This document shows positions 46,519 through 53,082 of a DNA stretch of 64,000 nt, piece after piece. The position numbers and the translations under genes are program-made. Below the pieces are notes generated by a model. That model made no database searches. It was not told the origin of the DNA and saw only the letters and a list, made by a program, of their open reading frames with translations. How positions within the stretch are numbered: the stretch's first letter is position 1; every line of letters starts with the position of its first letter. The stretch is from the NCBI GenBank assembly GCA_023168345.1, contig AP025689.1, positions 2,416,001 through 2,480,000 of the forward strand, given 5' to 3'. The DNA is from Lysinibacillus sp. PLM2. GTDB taxonomy: Bacteria; Bacillota; Bacilli; Bacillales_A; Planococcaceae.

Positions 46519-46588
46519 ATGCAATACACCTCCCTCCACAATAATCATAAATCTAATGGAAGGATTTGTATGTAATAGATTTTTGATA

Positions 46589-46614
46589 GAAAAAAACCAC
46601 GCTCATAGAACGTG
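46589..46614 (-). terminator. Cassette terminator 3
   Basis: CACG (46598-46601) with CGTG (46611-46614), then GTTTTTTT on the minus strand. Short stem but a strong T run; ends the 46639 gene. Confidence 0.72.
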
Positions 46615-46638
46615 ACACAATTTTTTAAATTCTTAATG

Positions 46639-47130
46639 TTATAACTCTAAAACTCTTTTTAAAATAGATGCAAATAAGGATTGGTCTTGTTCGAATTCCG
46701 TCTGCCATCTCACTTCAATCACATCGTCACGTAATGCTACTTCCGGGTTTCTTAACCAATATTCTATATTAGGCTTTACATCGGATATATTATTTCGACA
46801 AAATTCTAATATTTCAACAAAAATAAAATTATCATAGTCACCTTTTAAAAAACGTTCACCAATTTCTGCAACTTGAGGAATCTGACTATTTATAAAACCG
46901 TTATTGGCAAAGTATAAACTTTCATCTTTTTTATGCTTTTTCAAAACTACATTTTCTTCTAATACACTTTGAGGGATTTCTAAAATATCTTTAATTTGGC
47001 TTTCAGATAGAGTATTTTTATTTTCCCTAACAAGAAGAATTAATTTAGAAACATCTTTCATTTTAGCTTCATTATTTAAAAATTTAGTGTAGGTTTTATT
47101 GAACTGCCTTTTAACCGCTAAACTTGTCAT
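46639..47130 (-). CDS. Cassette protein, unknown
   Basis: 163 residues from ATG 47130 (GGAGGAGGTG upstream), MTSLAVKRQFNKTYTKFL, mixed alpha (DVSKLILLVRENKNTLSESQIKDILEIP... NIEYWLRNPEVALRDDVIEV). Own terminator and shared leader. No family recognised. Confidence 0.7.
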   Translation of the reverse strand: MTSLAVKRQFNKTYTKFLNNEAKMKDVSKLILLVRENKNTLSESQIKDILEIPQSVLEENVVLKKHKKDESLYFANNGFINSQIPQVAEIGERFLKGDYDNFIFVEILEFCRNNISDVKPNIEYWLRNPEVALRDDVIEVRWQTEFEQDQSLFASILKRVLEL

Positions 47131-47240
47131 CACAATCACCTCCTCCACTTTAATAATATCGCTTGGAGGAAATGTTTGTAAATTAATAGATTCATAATAT
47201 ATAATTTTGTCAAATTACAAATTATTAGGAGGTGTAGTAA

Positions 47241-47339
47241 TTGCTAGAAAATCTATATTATGGTTTAGGTCGCCACATAATTGGCCCTATTGCAGGATTA
47301 GCAGCTGGTGCATTATTTTTAAAAGTATTATTTTTCTAA
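47241..47339 (+). CDS. 32-residue membrane peptide
   Basis: TTG start at 47241 right after AGGAGGTG (6-nt gap). Translation MLENLYYGLGRHIIGPIAGL then a hydrophobic AAGALFLKVLFF: a single membrane helix with short charged N-terminus. Plus-strand gene between minus-strand genes, followed by a good terminator, so it is its own transcript. Could be a small toxin or exclusion peptide; not recognised. Confidence 0.7.
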   Translation: MLENLYYGLGRHIIGPIAGLAAGALFLKVLFF

Positions 47340-47348
47340 ACATAAAAA

Positions 47349-47375
47349 ACCACTCAATTAAGAGTGGTCTTTTTT
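47349..47375. terminator. Bidirectional terminator after the peptide gene
   Basis: ACCACTC (47349-47355) with GAGTGGT (47362-47368) and TTTTTT on both sides in the corresponding directions. Serves the peptide (plus) and SLH protein B (minus). Confidence 0.88.
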
Positions 47376-47566
47376 ATGAAATTTTCTATGCTACCAACCA
47401 AGTAATAGCTTTCTGCAAACTATCACAATATCAATTTACTATGTTTTTAAGTGAACTTCGCTAGTGTGAGGAAGTTCATCAACAGTCAAACGGTCTCTTT
47501 AGCCCTAATCGTTTTGAAGTACAAATTTGAGGGCAAAATGTATTTATAACTTTTTCACCTGTTTAT

Positions 47567-48604
47567 TTACTTTATAAACGTTGTGTCTCTTATTGATGTA
47601 GTAACCAATCCTTTTGTCCAATCAAAATAAAGAGAATAATGTCCACCGTTATAAACCTCGCCTGTTTCCATTACTTGATGAATCGTAGTGACTAACTCCT
47701 CAACACTAATCCTTAAAACTGCTGCTTCTTTACTAAGTCTTTCATCAACTGTTTCACCTATTAAATCAAGAGTACTCTTACTTACTGTAAAATTATTAGT
47801 AATAGTATGTTTTTCTTTAATCTTTATTTCAGTTGCTTTCGCTACTTGTTCTTCTTTCAACTCATATTTATCTGTATAATCATCGGGAAGAGGTACAGCT
47901 CCACCTCGGATAATATCTTCAATTAATACATCGATATTGGTTCCGGATGTTTCTCCTTCTATCGGCTCTGCTACATAGTTCTTATCAAGGTTCATAGCCT
48001 TATTCATGAACAAGGCAAAATGAGCACGTGATAATGGTTTATTAGGTTTAAATGTGCCATCTTCATACCCTGATGTAACACCATTTGAATATAATGCTTT
48101 AATATATTCAGAATACTCGTTACTTTCAGGTACATCCTTGAAACTATAGTCCGCTTTTACTTCAAGGTTAAAAGCAATCACTAATGCTTTTGCCATTTCA
48201 CCGCGTGTAATTGATTGGTTAGCGTTAAAAGCGCCAGTTTCATCTGCTTCTATGATACCCGCCATTTGTATAGCTTTAATTTGGTTAAAGTAATAGTGTT
48301 CCTGAGGCACATCTCTGAATGCTTTGAATGCTTTTGTTTGTGGTAAATCCGTTGCACTGGTTAGTAGTACCGCAGCATGTTGTCTTGTGATATTTTCTAA
48401 AGGACGAAAAGTCCCATCCTCATATCCATTAATAATTCCGTTTTTAACCATTTCATGAATTGTTTCATAGTAAGTACTATCTTGTGAAATATCACTGAAT
48501 GTAATATTATAATCAGCTGCATCGACCTCTGTTTGCAAGTCCATAAAAACAGTACTACCTAGAACAAATACCAATACAGACCTCGTAAATATTCCTATTT
48601 TCAT
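47567..48604 (-). CDS. SLH-domain surface protein B
   Basis: 345 residues: signal peptide, three SLH domains (FSDISQDSTYYETIHEMVKNG; FRDVPQEHYYFNQIKAIQMAG; FKDVPESNEYSEYIKALYSNG, each with GYEDGTFRP- or FNAN/FKPN-type and TRxxxA motifs) and a C-terminal domain ending EVYNGGHYSLYFDWTKGLV, matching the end of SLH protein A. It interrupts the minus-strand early-to-late region but has its own terminator. Probably a wall-bound conversion protein. Confidence 0.9.
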   Translation of the reverse strand: MKIGIFTRSVLVFVLGSTVFMDLQTEVDAADYNITFSDISQDSTYYETIHEMVKNGIINGYEDGTFRPLENITRQHAAVLLTSATDLPQTKAFKAFRDVPQEHYYFNQIKAIQMAGIIEADETGAFNANQSITRGEMAKALVIAFNLEVKADYSFKDVPESNEYSEYIKALYSNGVTSGYEDGTFKPNKPLSRAHFALFMNKAMNLDKNYVAEPIEGETSGTNIDVLIEDIIRGGAVPLPDDYTDKYELKEEQVAKATEIKIKEKHTITNNFTVSKSTLDLIGETVDERLSKEAAVLRISVEELVTTIHQVMETGEVYNGGHYSLYFDWTKGLVTTSIRDTTFIK

Positions 48605-48708
48605 AACCTAACTCCTTTTACCTGGTACGTTTAAATGTCATAAAGATTAATAGTCACTTTTTAATATACCATTTCACCCATAAATTTCCTATTAGTAATT
48701 TATTTCAT

Positions 48709-49128
48709 CTAAACCCACCCAATCCTCTTAGCAGTTTCATCAATCAATAAATTTCGTTTCCGCAATACCTTATGTCGAGACATAAACAACTTATCCGCAA
48801 TATCTTCCCACTCGTGAAAATCACTTTTGCACCAGTACCGCATATCAACTATGGTTTTCGAGTCTTCATCAAGTTCCTTATACAATTCTTCAATGACACA
48901 AACAATCTGCTTCAAATTTTGATAGAGTTTATCTTCTGCAAGAGCCATTGCTTTTTGTTCCGTAACGTTACTGATTTTATTCGATTTGCCTCCACCGATA
49001 TTTTCATCTGATTCAGAAAACGGATGAAGCAATTCCCATTCTCGAAATTTTAGCTGCCGTTTATTATGCTCATGATCAATCCAATATTTCTCGATTTTTT
49101 GTATGTCGACTCTTGATAATGTTGTCAA
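48709..49128 (-). CDS. ArpU/RinA-like late-gene regulator
   Basis: 139 residues with a C-terminal sigma-like HTH (ELDEDSKTIVDMRYWCKSDFHEWEDIADKLFMSRHKVLRKRNLLIDE), the pattern of phage late transcription regulators of the ArpU/RinA type. It is the last regulatory gene before the packaging genes, where activators of the late operon are usually found. TTG start at 49128 with AAGGTGAT upstream. Confidence 0.85.
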   Translation of the reverse strand: MTTLSRVDIQKIEKYWIDHEHNKRQLKFREWELLHPFSESDENIGGGKSNKISNVTEQKAMALAEDKLYQNLKQIVCVIEELYKELDEDSKTIVDMRYWCKSDFHEWEDIADKLFMSRHKVLRKRNLLIDETAKRIGWV

Positions 49129-49158
49129 AATATCACCTTCAATTTATAAGCCATTTAA

Positions 49159-49231
49159 ATAGCCTTAGAGACGTTTTAACTTTCCAATGACCAAAATGTC
49201 AATCTAGTAATTAAAACGTCTTGTAGGCTAT
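49159..49231. other. Long two-part hairpin upstream of the late regulator
   Basis: ATAGCCT (49159-49165) with AGGCTAT (49225-49231) and GACGTTTTAA (49170-49179) with TTAAAACGTC (49211-49220), separated by matched 4-nt internal loops, closing a 31-nt loop. It lies in the 134-nt gap between mazG and the late regulator gene. No T run; looks like an RNA element rather than a terminator. Confidence 0.7.
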
Positions 49232-49262
49232 GATTTTAAGGTCAAATGATGTGTTACTGTCG

Positions 49263-49562
49263 TTATAAGTCCGACTCCTTAACAAACACTCCGTTAACCG
49301 TTTTACCTGTTCTATTTTTAATCTCGTCATACGCACAATTCAAACATTCGTGTAAATCCATGTCATTTTGCTGTGCTAATATGATTAAAGTAACCACAAC
49401 ATCACCAATGCCATCACGCAAAGCATTTTTATCATTTCGTGCTAATGCAGCTGCCACTTCACCAACTTCCTCCACAACCTTCAAAAATTGTTTGCTAGAT
49501 TCTGCTTTATCCAATCCTTTATTGATTGACCATTCTTCGACTTTTGCTATTAATTCGTTCAT
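49263..49562 (-). CDS. MazG-like nucleotide pyrophosphohydrolase
   Basis: 99 residues with the MazG EExxE...ExxD pattern (FLKVVEEVGEVAAALARNDKNALRDGIGDVVVTLII). Hydrolyses noncanonical or signalling nucleotides; common in phages. Overlaps the preceding gene by 4 nt. Confidence 0.9.
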   Translation of the reverse strand: MNELIAKVEEWSINKGLDKAESSKQFLKVVEEVGEVAAALARNDKNALRDGIGDVVVTLIILAQQNDMDLHECLNCAYDEIKNRTGKTVNGVFVKESDL

Positions 49563-50008
49563 TTTGATTCCTCCAGTGCTTTGCGTGCTATTTTTCCACC
49601 ATCTTCATTAGCGTCACTATCATAATCATCTACTGCTGGACAAAAAGGCTCGTAAATTTTTTCGTTTGCATAAAATTCAAGCGCTTCTCTCAATTTAATA
49701 ACTTCTTCTTGCAACGCATACCGTTCTTCTTCCCAACCATTATTTATAAAGGTAACTTTAGCTTGTAATTGCTCTTTTAGTTTCTTATTTTCCTCCACAA
49801 TTTCAGAGATAACTTTAATTAACACTTCATCGTATACAATTGAATCGATCGCTTCTTGCTGTCTGTGATTTATCCAACCTACAACGTCATAACTTTTTGG
49901 ATTAACCGTTTCACCGTACTTTGCCAATCCTTTTACCTGTTGATTCTTAAATTTATTCATTACGTTTCTCAATACATCATTCGCGATAATGTGTTCTTCG
50001 ATTGTCAT
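49559..50008 (-). CDS. Hypothetical protein with nucleotide-kinase-like N-terminus
   Basis: 149 residues. DVLRNVMNKFKNQQVKGLAKYGETVNP and INHRQQEAIDSIVY resemble the N-terminal part of phage 'DUF3310'/pyrophosphohydrolase-associated proteins; the rest is coiled coil (VEENKKLKEQLQAK) and an acidic end. Assignment uncertain. Confidence 0.65.
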   Translation of the reverse strand: MTIEEHIIANDVLRNVMNKFKNQQVKGLAKYGETVNPKSYDVVGWINHRQQEAIDSIVYDEVLIKVISEIVEENKKLKEQLQAKVTFINNGWEEERYALQEEVIKLREALEFYANEKIYEPFCPAVDDYDSDANEDGGKIARKALEESK

Positions 50009-50039
50009 ATTTTGCTCCTTTCTTTTTACGAAGTGCGCA

Positions 50040-50810
50040 TTAACTTATGAAGCATCCACAACCGCCAAAATCGTAAAAATCAAGTTGTTGTGAGCCAGCT
50101 TCATATTCTTCTCTAAGTTGTTGTAATGATAAATTTTCACGTTCACCATTGACTGTTCGTTTCAAAATAGTTACTTCTTGTCCTAAATAGTCTTGCATTT
50201 CTTTTTCGTAATTCTCCATCCATTCAAACCGTTCTGGAAAGTGTCTTAATAGGTTGATGAAATGCCCTTGACCACCTTTTACGCACATTCCTCCACAATT
50301 GTTATGTGAGAATCCAAGATCATATAATCTAGGTGTTTTAATCCCTAATTTGTTTAATTCTTTTAGCATTTCATCTTTGCTCATAAATGGTTCTTCACAC
50401 ATAGGAAACTCCACCTTATAAGGTGCCCAATTCTTTATTGGCGCTTCTTTTCGATGGGATTCAGTCCAATCAATACCAAGATATAAAATACATTCATCTG
50501 GATTAAAATTATCCTTTATCCATTTATCAGCAGTCTTTTGTTTCAAATGATGTGAACATTGAGCAAGTCTGCTATTACCTAACCACCGAACATCTTTAAA
50601 TACTTGCCAAGGTGTGCGACCATCTTCAATTCTGACGTATTCCGTTCCCATTTCTTGAACTGTTTCATCTATGAATCTATATAAATCTTCATCCTCAATT
50701 AAAGTATCTGTAAAAAACAATATAACGTTTTCTTTGCCATGCTTTTTAACTACTCTTTTAGCTGTCATCCAGGAACCTATCCCACCACTATAAAAAATTA
50801 TGTGCTTCAT
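50040..50810 (-). CDS. PP-loop (PAPS reductase-like) ATP-utilising protein
   Basis: 256 residues starting MKHIIFYSGGIGSWMTAKRV, with the PP-loop SGGIGS of the adenine-nucleotide alpha-hydrolase superfamily, then FFTDTL, and later Cys-rich sites CSHHLKQ, NNCGGMCVKGGQG and GGCGCF. Chromosomal relatives activate sulphate or thiolate tRNA; phage members are of unknown function, possibly in nucleotide or DNA modification. AAGGTG site upstream. Confidence 0.87.
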   Translation of the reverse strand: MKHIIFYSGGIGSWMTAKRVVKKHGKENVILFFTDTLIEDEDLYRFIDETVQEMGTEYVRIEDGRTPWQVFKDVRWLGNSRLAQCSHHLKQKTADKWIKDNFNPDECILYLGIDWTESHRKEAPIKNWAPYKVEFPMCEEPFMSKDEMLKELNKLGIKTPRLYDLGFSHNNCGGMCVKGGQGHFINLLRHFPERFEWMENYEKEMQDYLGQEVTILKRTVNGERENLSLQQLREEYEAGSQQLDFYDFGGCGCFIS

Positions 50811-50867
50811 TTTTTCACCTTCCTGTTACTGCTCAATTTGGTTCAAAAAAGCTCACCGAATTGTTCA

Positions 50868-51092
50868 TTAACTCCAATGTCCATGACGTTTCATAATTTC
50901 TATAACTTCATTTACATAAGGTTCATCTTGGTTTATAACTAAATACTGATTATCTTCAACTTTTCCGTCTGATATTCTACCCGCTTCAACTGTTTGTACA
51001 ATATCAAAAAGATTATCTTCTTGATGACTGTCTAAATATCTGTCTAAATCAGCATTTTTTACGACTAAAAATTTACCGTTTCCTCTTATCAT
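50868..51092 (-). CDS. Small hypothetical protein
   Basis: 74 residues from ATG 51092 (AAGGAG 8 nt upstream), MIRGNGKFLVVKNADLDRYLD, acidic. Early-region gene of unknown function. Confidence 0.65.
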   Translation of the reverse strand: MIRGNGKFLVVKNADLDRYLDSHQEDNLFDIVQTVEAGRISDGKVEDNQYLVINQDEPYVNEVIEIMKRHGHWS

Positions 51093-51121
51093 TTTCATTT
51101 CTCCTTATGTCACACTTTTGT

Positions 51122-51337
51122 TCAATTACTCTCCAACTCTCTAAATCTAGCCTTTAATTTCTTGACTTCCGTTTCTGCCTTTTGCGCTCGTTTATTCAAT
51201 TTGTTATACGTCTGATTTGCCGTAGCTAATGTTTTCTCAATGATGAGTAAATCATCCAATATTGATTGGGTACTAATGGTCTTTTGTTTATTGCATCGAT
51301 AACGAATCGCTATAATTTTATCCAACGCTTCTTTCAT
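51122..51337 (-). CDS. Coiled-coil hypothetical protein
   Basis: 71 residues from ATG 51337 (GAGGGG 9 nt upstream), MKEALDKIIAIRYRCNKQKT, helical (KLNKRAQKAETEVKKLKARFRELE). Overlaps the following small ORF by 4 nt. Confidence 0.65.
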   Translation of the reverse strand: MKEALDKIIAIRYRCNKQKTISTQSILDDLLIIEKTLATANQTYNKLNKRAQKAETEVKKLKARFRELESN

Positions 51338-51456
51338 AACTCCCACGCCCCTCGTTCCCATCGATCCAGGAATGTTGCAAACGTAATTCCTAATTTGTTG
51401 TAAATACCGTGATAGACAAAATAGATTCCGAGTTTTTCTAGTAGTTCGTCATTCAT
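51334..51456 (-). CDS. 40-residue hypothetical protein
   Basis: MNDELLEKLGIYFVYHGIYN, then KLGITFATFLDRWERGAWEL. AAGGTG precedes the ATG, the stop overlaps the next start by ATGA and the ORF fits between its neighbours without a gap, so it is probably translated. Confidence 0.6.
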   Translation of the reverse strand: MNDELLEKLGIYFVYHGIYNKLGITFATFLDRWERGAWEL

Positions 51457-51457
51457 G

Positions 51458-51664
51458 CTATTCACCTTCTCTATATTTCAAGCCTTGTTTAAACATTGAT
51501 TTATGTTCTTCGCAAATACGTTTGCATCTAAATCTGACTTTCCCAGCATCTCGACCTAATAACTTCCGTAATTTTTCCCATGCCTTAGTTTTTGATGGTT
51601 CTTGAATGCCAAATACAAATTGTTTACTTACACTCGACCATATACCGTACATTCCTGTTTTCAT
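51458..51664 (-). CDS. Small basic hypothetical protein
   Basis: 68 residues, MKTGMYGIWSSVSKQFVFGI with two Cys (VRFRCKRICEEH), basic; might be a small zinc-binding or DNA-binding protein. Coupled to the ERCC4 nuclease gene by overlap. Confidence 0.68.
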   Translation of the reverse strand: MKTGMYGIWSSVSKQFVFGIQEPSKTKAWEKLRKLLGRDAGKVRFRCKRICEEHKSMFKQGLKYREGE

Positions 51665-52203
51665 TAAAAAGCACCTCGTTTAAGATAATTTTTCATTTGG
51701 TAATAGAAATGGTAGTAAATAAAATTACCGCTAAACTTCTTGTCCAGGTATACGATTTCGAAACCATATTTCGCTTTGAATGTATTCAGCGTTCCTAACA
51801 AAGCTAATGGATTGTATTTCGAACGATATTTGCCATTAATCATTTTCGAATAACCGTTTTGGTCTTCCACAAGTAAAGTGAATGGGCTACCTGAAGCTCG
51901 AATTAATTCATTTTCAAATGCTGTACGTGTATCTTTTTGCAAGTTACCTGTGATTTCATCAATATGGGCTTTTCGTTCAATTGCACTGTTTAGATAAATA
52001 TCACGTGGTATTCCTAGTTCATCGCTTTTAGGAACCATGGCAGAATAATCACCAAAATTTAATTTTTGAATCTTAATCGGTCGTTCAGTTTGATGTAAAT
52101 AATCTAAGATGTGACCATTCACTTGTTCCCTGGTATCTACAACAATCGTCATAGTCTTTAAGATTTTTTCGATCTCTGATTCTGTGTAATGAAAATGGAT
52201 CAA
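51664..52203 (-). CDS. ERCC4-domain nuclease
   Basis: 179 residues with ERCC4/XPF nuclease motifs: TIVVDTREQVN, LNFGDYSA, SAIERKAHIDEITGNL and RTAFENELIRA. Members cut branched DNA, so it is a candidate Holliday-junction resolvase for phage recombination. TTG start at 52203. Confidence 0.9.
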   Translation of the reverse strand: MIHFHYTESEIEKILKTMTIVVDTREQVNGHILDYLHQTERPIKIQKLNFGDYSAMVPKSDELGIPRDIYLNSAIERKAHIDEITGNLQKDTRTAFENELIRASGSPFTLLVEDQNGYSKMINGKYRSKYNPLALLGTLNTFKAKYGFEIVYLDKKFSGNFIYYHFYYQMKNYLKRGAF

Positions 52204-52355
52204 CTTACAGCACCTTCAATTCCTTTTGCAAAGAATACACACGTACAGACCAGGTACACACAAATGATTTCAAATTTACTCGGCGAATAACCGCACATAA
52301 TTGAAATCGCAATAATTAAGTGCGCTAAACCTAAAATAATGAATAGATTTCTCAT
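52200..52355 (-). CDS. Small membrane protein
   Basis: 51 residues, MRNLFIILGLAHLIIAISIM then FEIICVYLVCTCVFFA: two hydrophobic helices with few charges. GAGGGGC lies before the ATG. Overlaps the ERCC4 nuclease start by 4 nt. Confidence 0.68.
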   Translation of the reverse strand: MRNLFIILGLAHLIIAISIMCGYSPSKFEIICVYLVCTCVFFAKGIEGAVS

Positions 52356-52357
52356 AA

Positions 52358-52783
52358 CTAAGCCCCTCTCTTCACATAAGCAATTGCACGTTCATATATT
52401 TCTTTTGCTAATTTATTTGATTCTTCAGTTTGAAACTGGCGGTAATCTACATAAATATCCTTCCAACCGTTACGATCTAACATCTTCATCCATTCATCGA
52501 ATTTCCAAAGATATTCAAGGTCTTCACAAAGCCATTTGTTTAATGTGTCGTTCATCTGCCATCCACAGAAATGATGAATGATTTTTCGCATTGTAATATC
52601 AACCTTTGAAGCATCTTTCCAAGATTTAAACCATTCTTCAATTTGCGGAAATATTTCTTGCGCAACTTTCATTACTTCTGCTGGAACTCTTTCATGATGT
52701 TTTAATTCAATTTCACCCGAATCCAGTAAATTCATTTCAGCTCCACTTTTCCAGATGTCTGATAGAACTTTTAAGACTTGCAC
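52358..52783 (-). CDS. Hypothetical early protein
   Basis: 141 residues, helical and Trp-rich, MQVLKVLSDIWKSGAEMNLLDSG at the start, similar in form to phage proteins with a TubC-like N-terminal docking module. It lies just downstream of the repeat region near the primase; function unknown. Confidence 0.68.
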   Translation of the reverse strand: MQVLKVLSDIWKSGAEMNLLDSGEIELKHHERVPAEVMKVAQEIFPQIEEWFKSWKDASKVDITMRKIIHHFCGWQMNDTLNKWLCEDLEYLWKFDEWMKMLDRNGWKDIYVDYRQFQTEESNKLAKEIYERAIAYVKRGA

Positions 52784-53082
52784 TCTATCACCTCAGTTAC
52801 TTAAATTCTTAAAAATTAGTCTTTAGTCACTAAATGTTATTAAAAGTTACTAAAGAAAAATGCCTTTCAAGCATACAGCCACAAGGGATTGAGCGAAAAA
52901 GTTATTTTTGTTATCGGTGTTTAGGTATTACTGCTCCTAATATATATATTTATTTTTTTATTTTTTTAATTAATAGAAAACCCAATAACTAAAATAACTA
53001 AATAACTATAAAAGCTAACTCAAACCCTTGATACTACTGATTTTCTGAAAAGTTATTAAAAGTTACTAAAGCCCCAAAATAG
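52784..53082. other. AT-rich repeat region, candidate replication origin
   Basis: No gene in about 300 bp. Contains many copies of a short word: AGTTACTAAAG at about 52845 and 53061 (within a 20-bp exact direct repeat, 52836-52855 and 53052-53071), AGTCACTAAAT, and AATAACTAAAATAACTAAATA. A very AT-rich block (52938-52978) lies between the repeats. Next to the primase-helicase gene, this suits an iteron-type origin, but is unproven. Confidence 0.5.
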
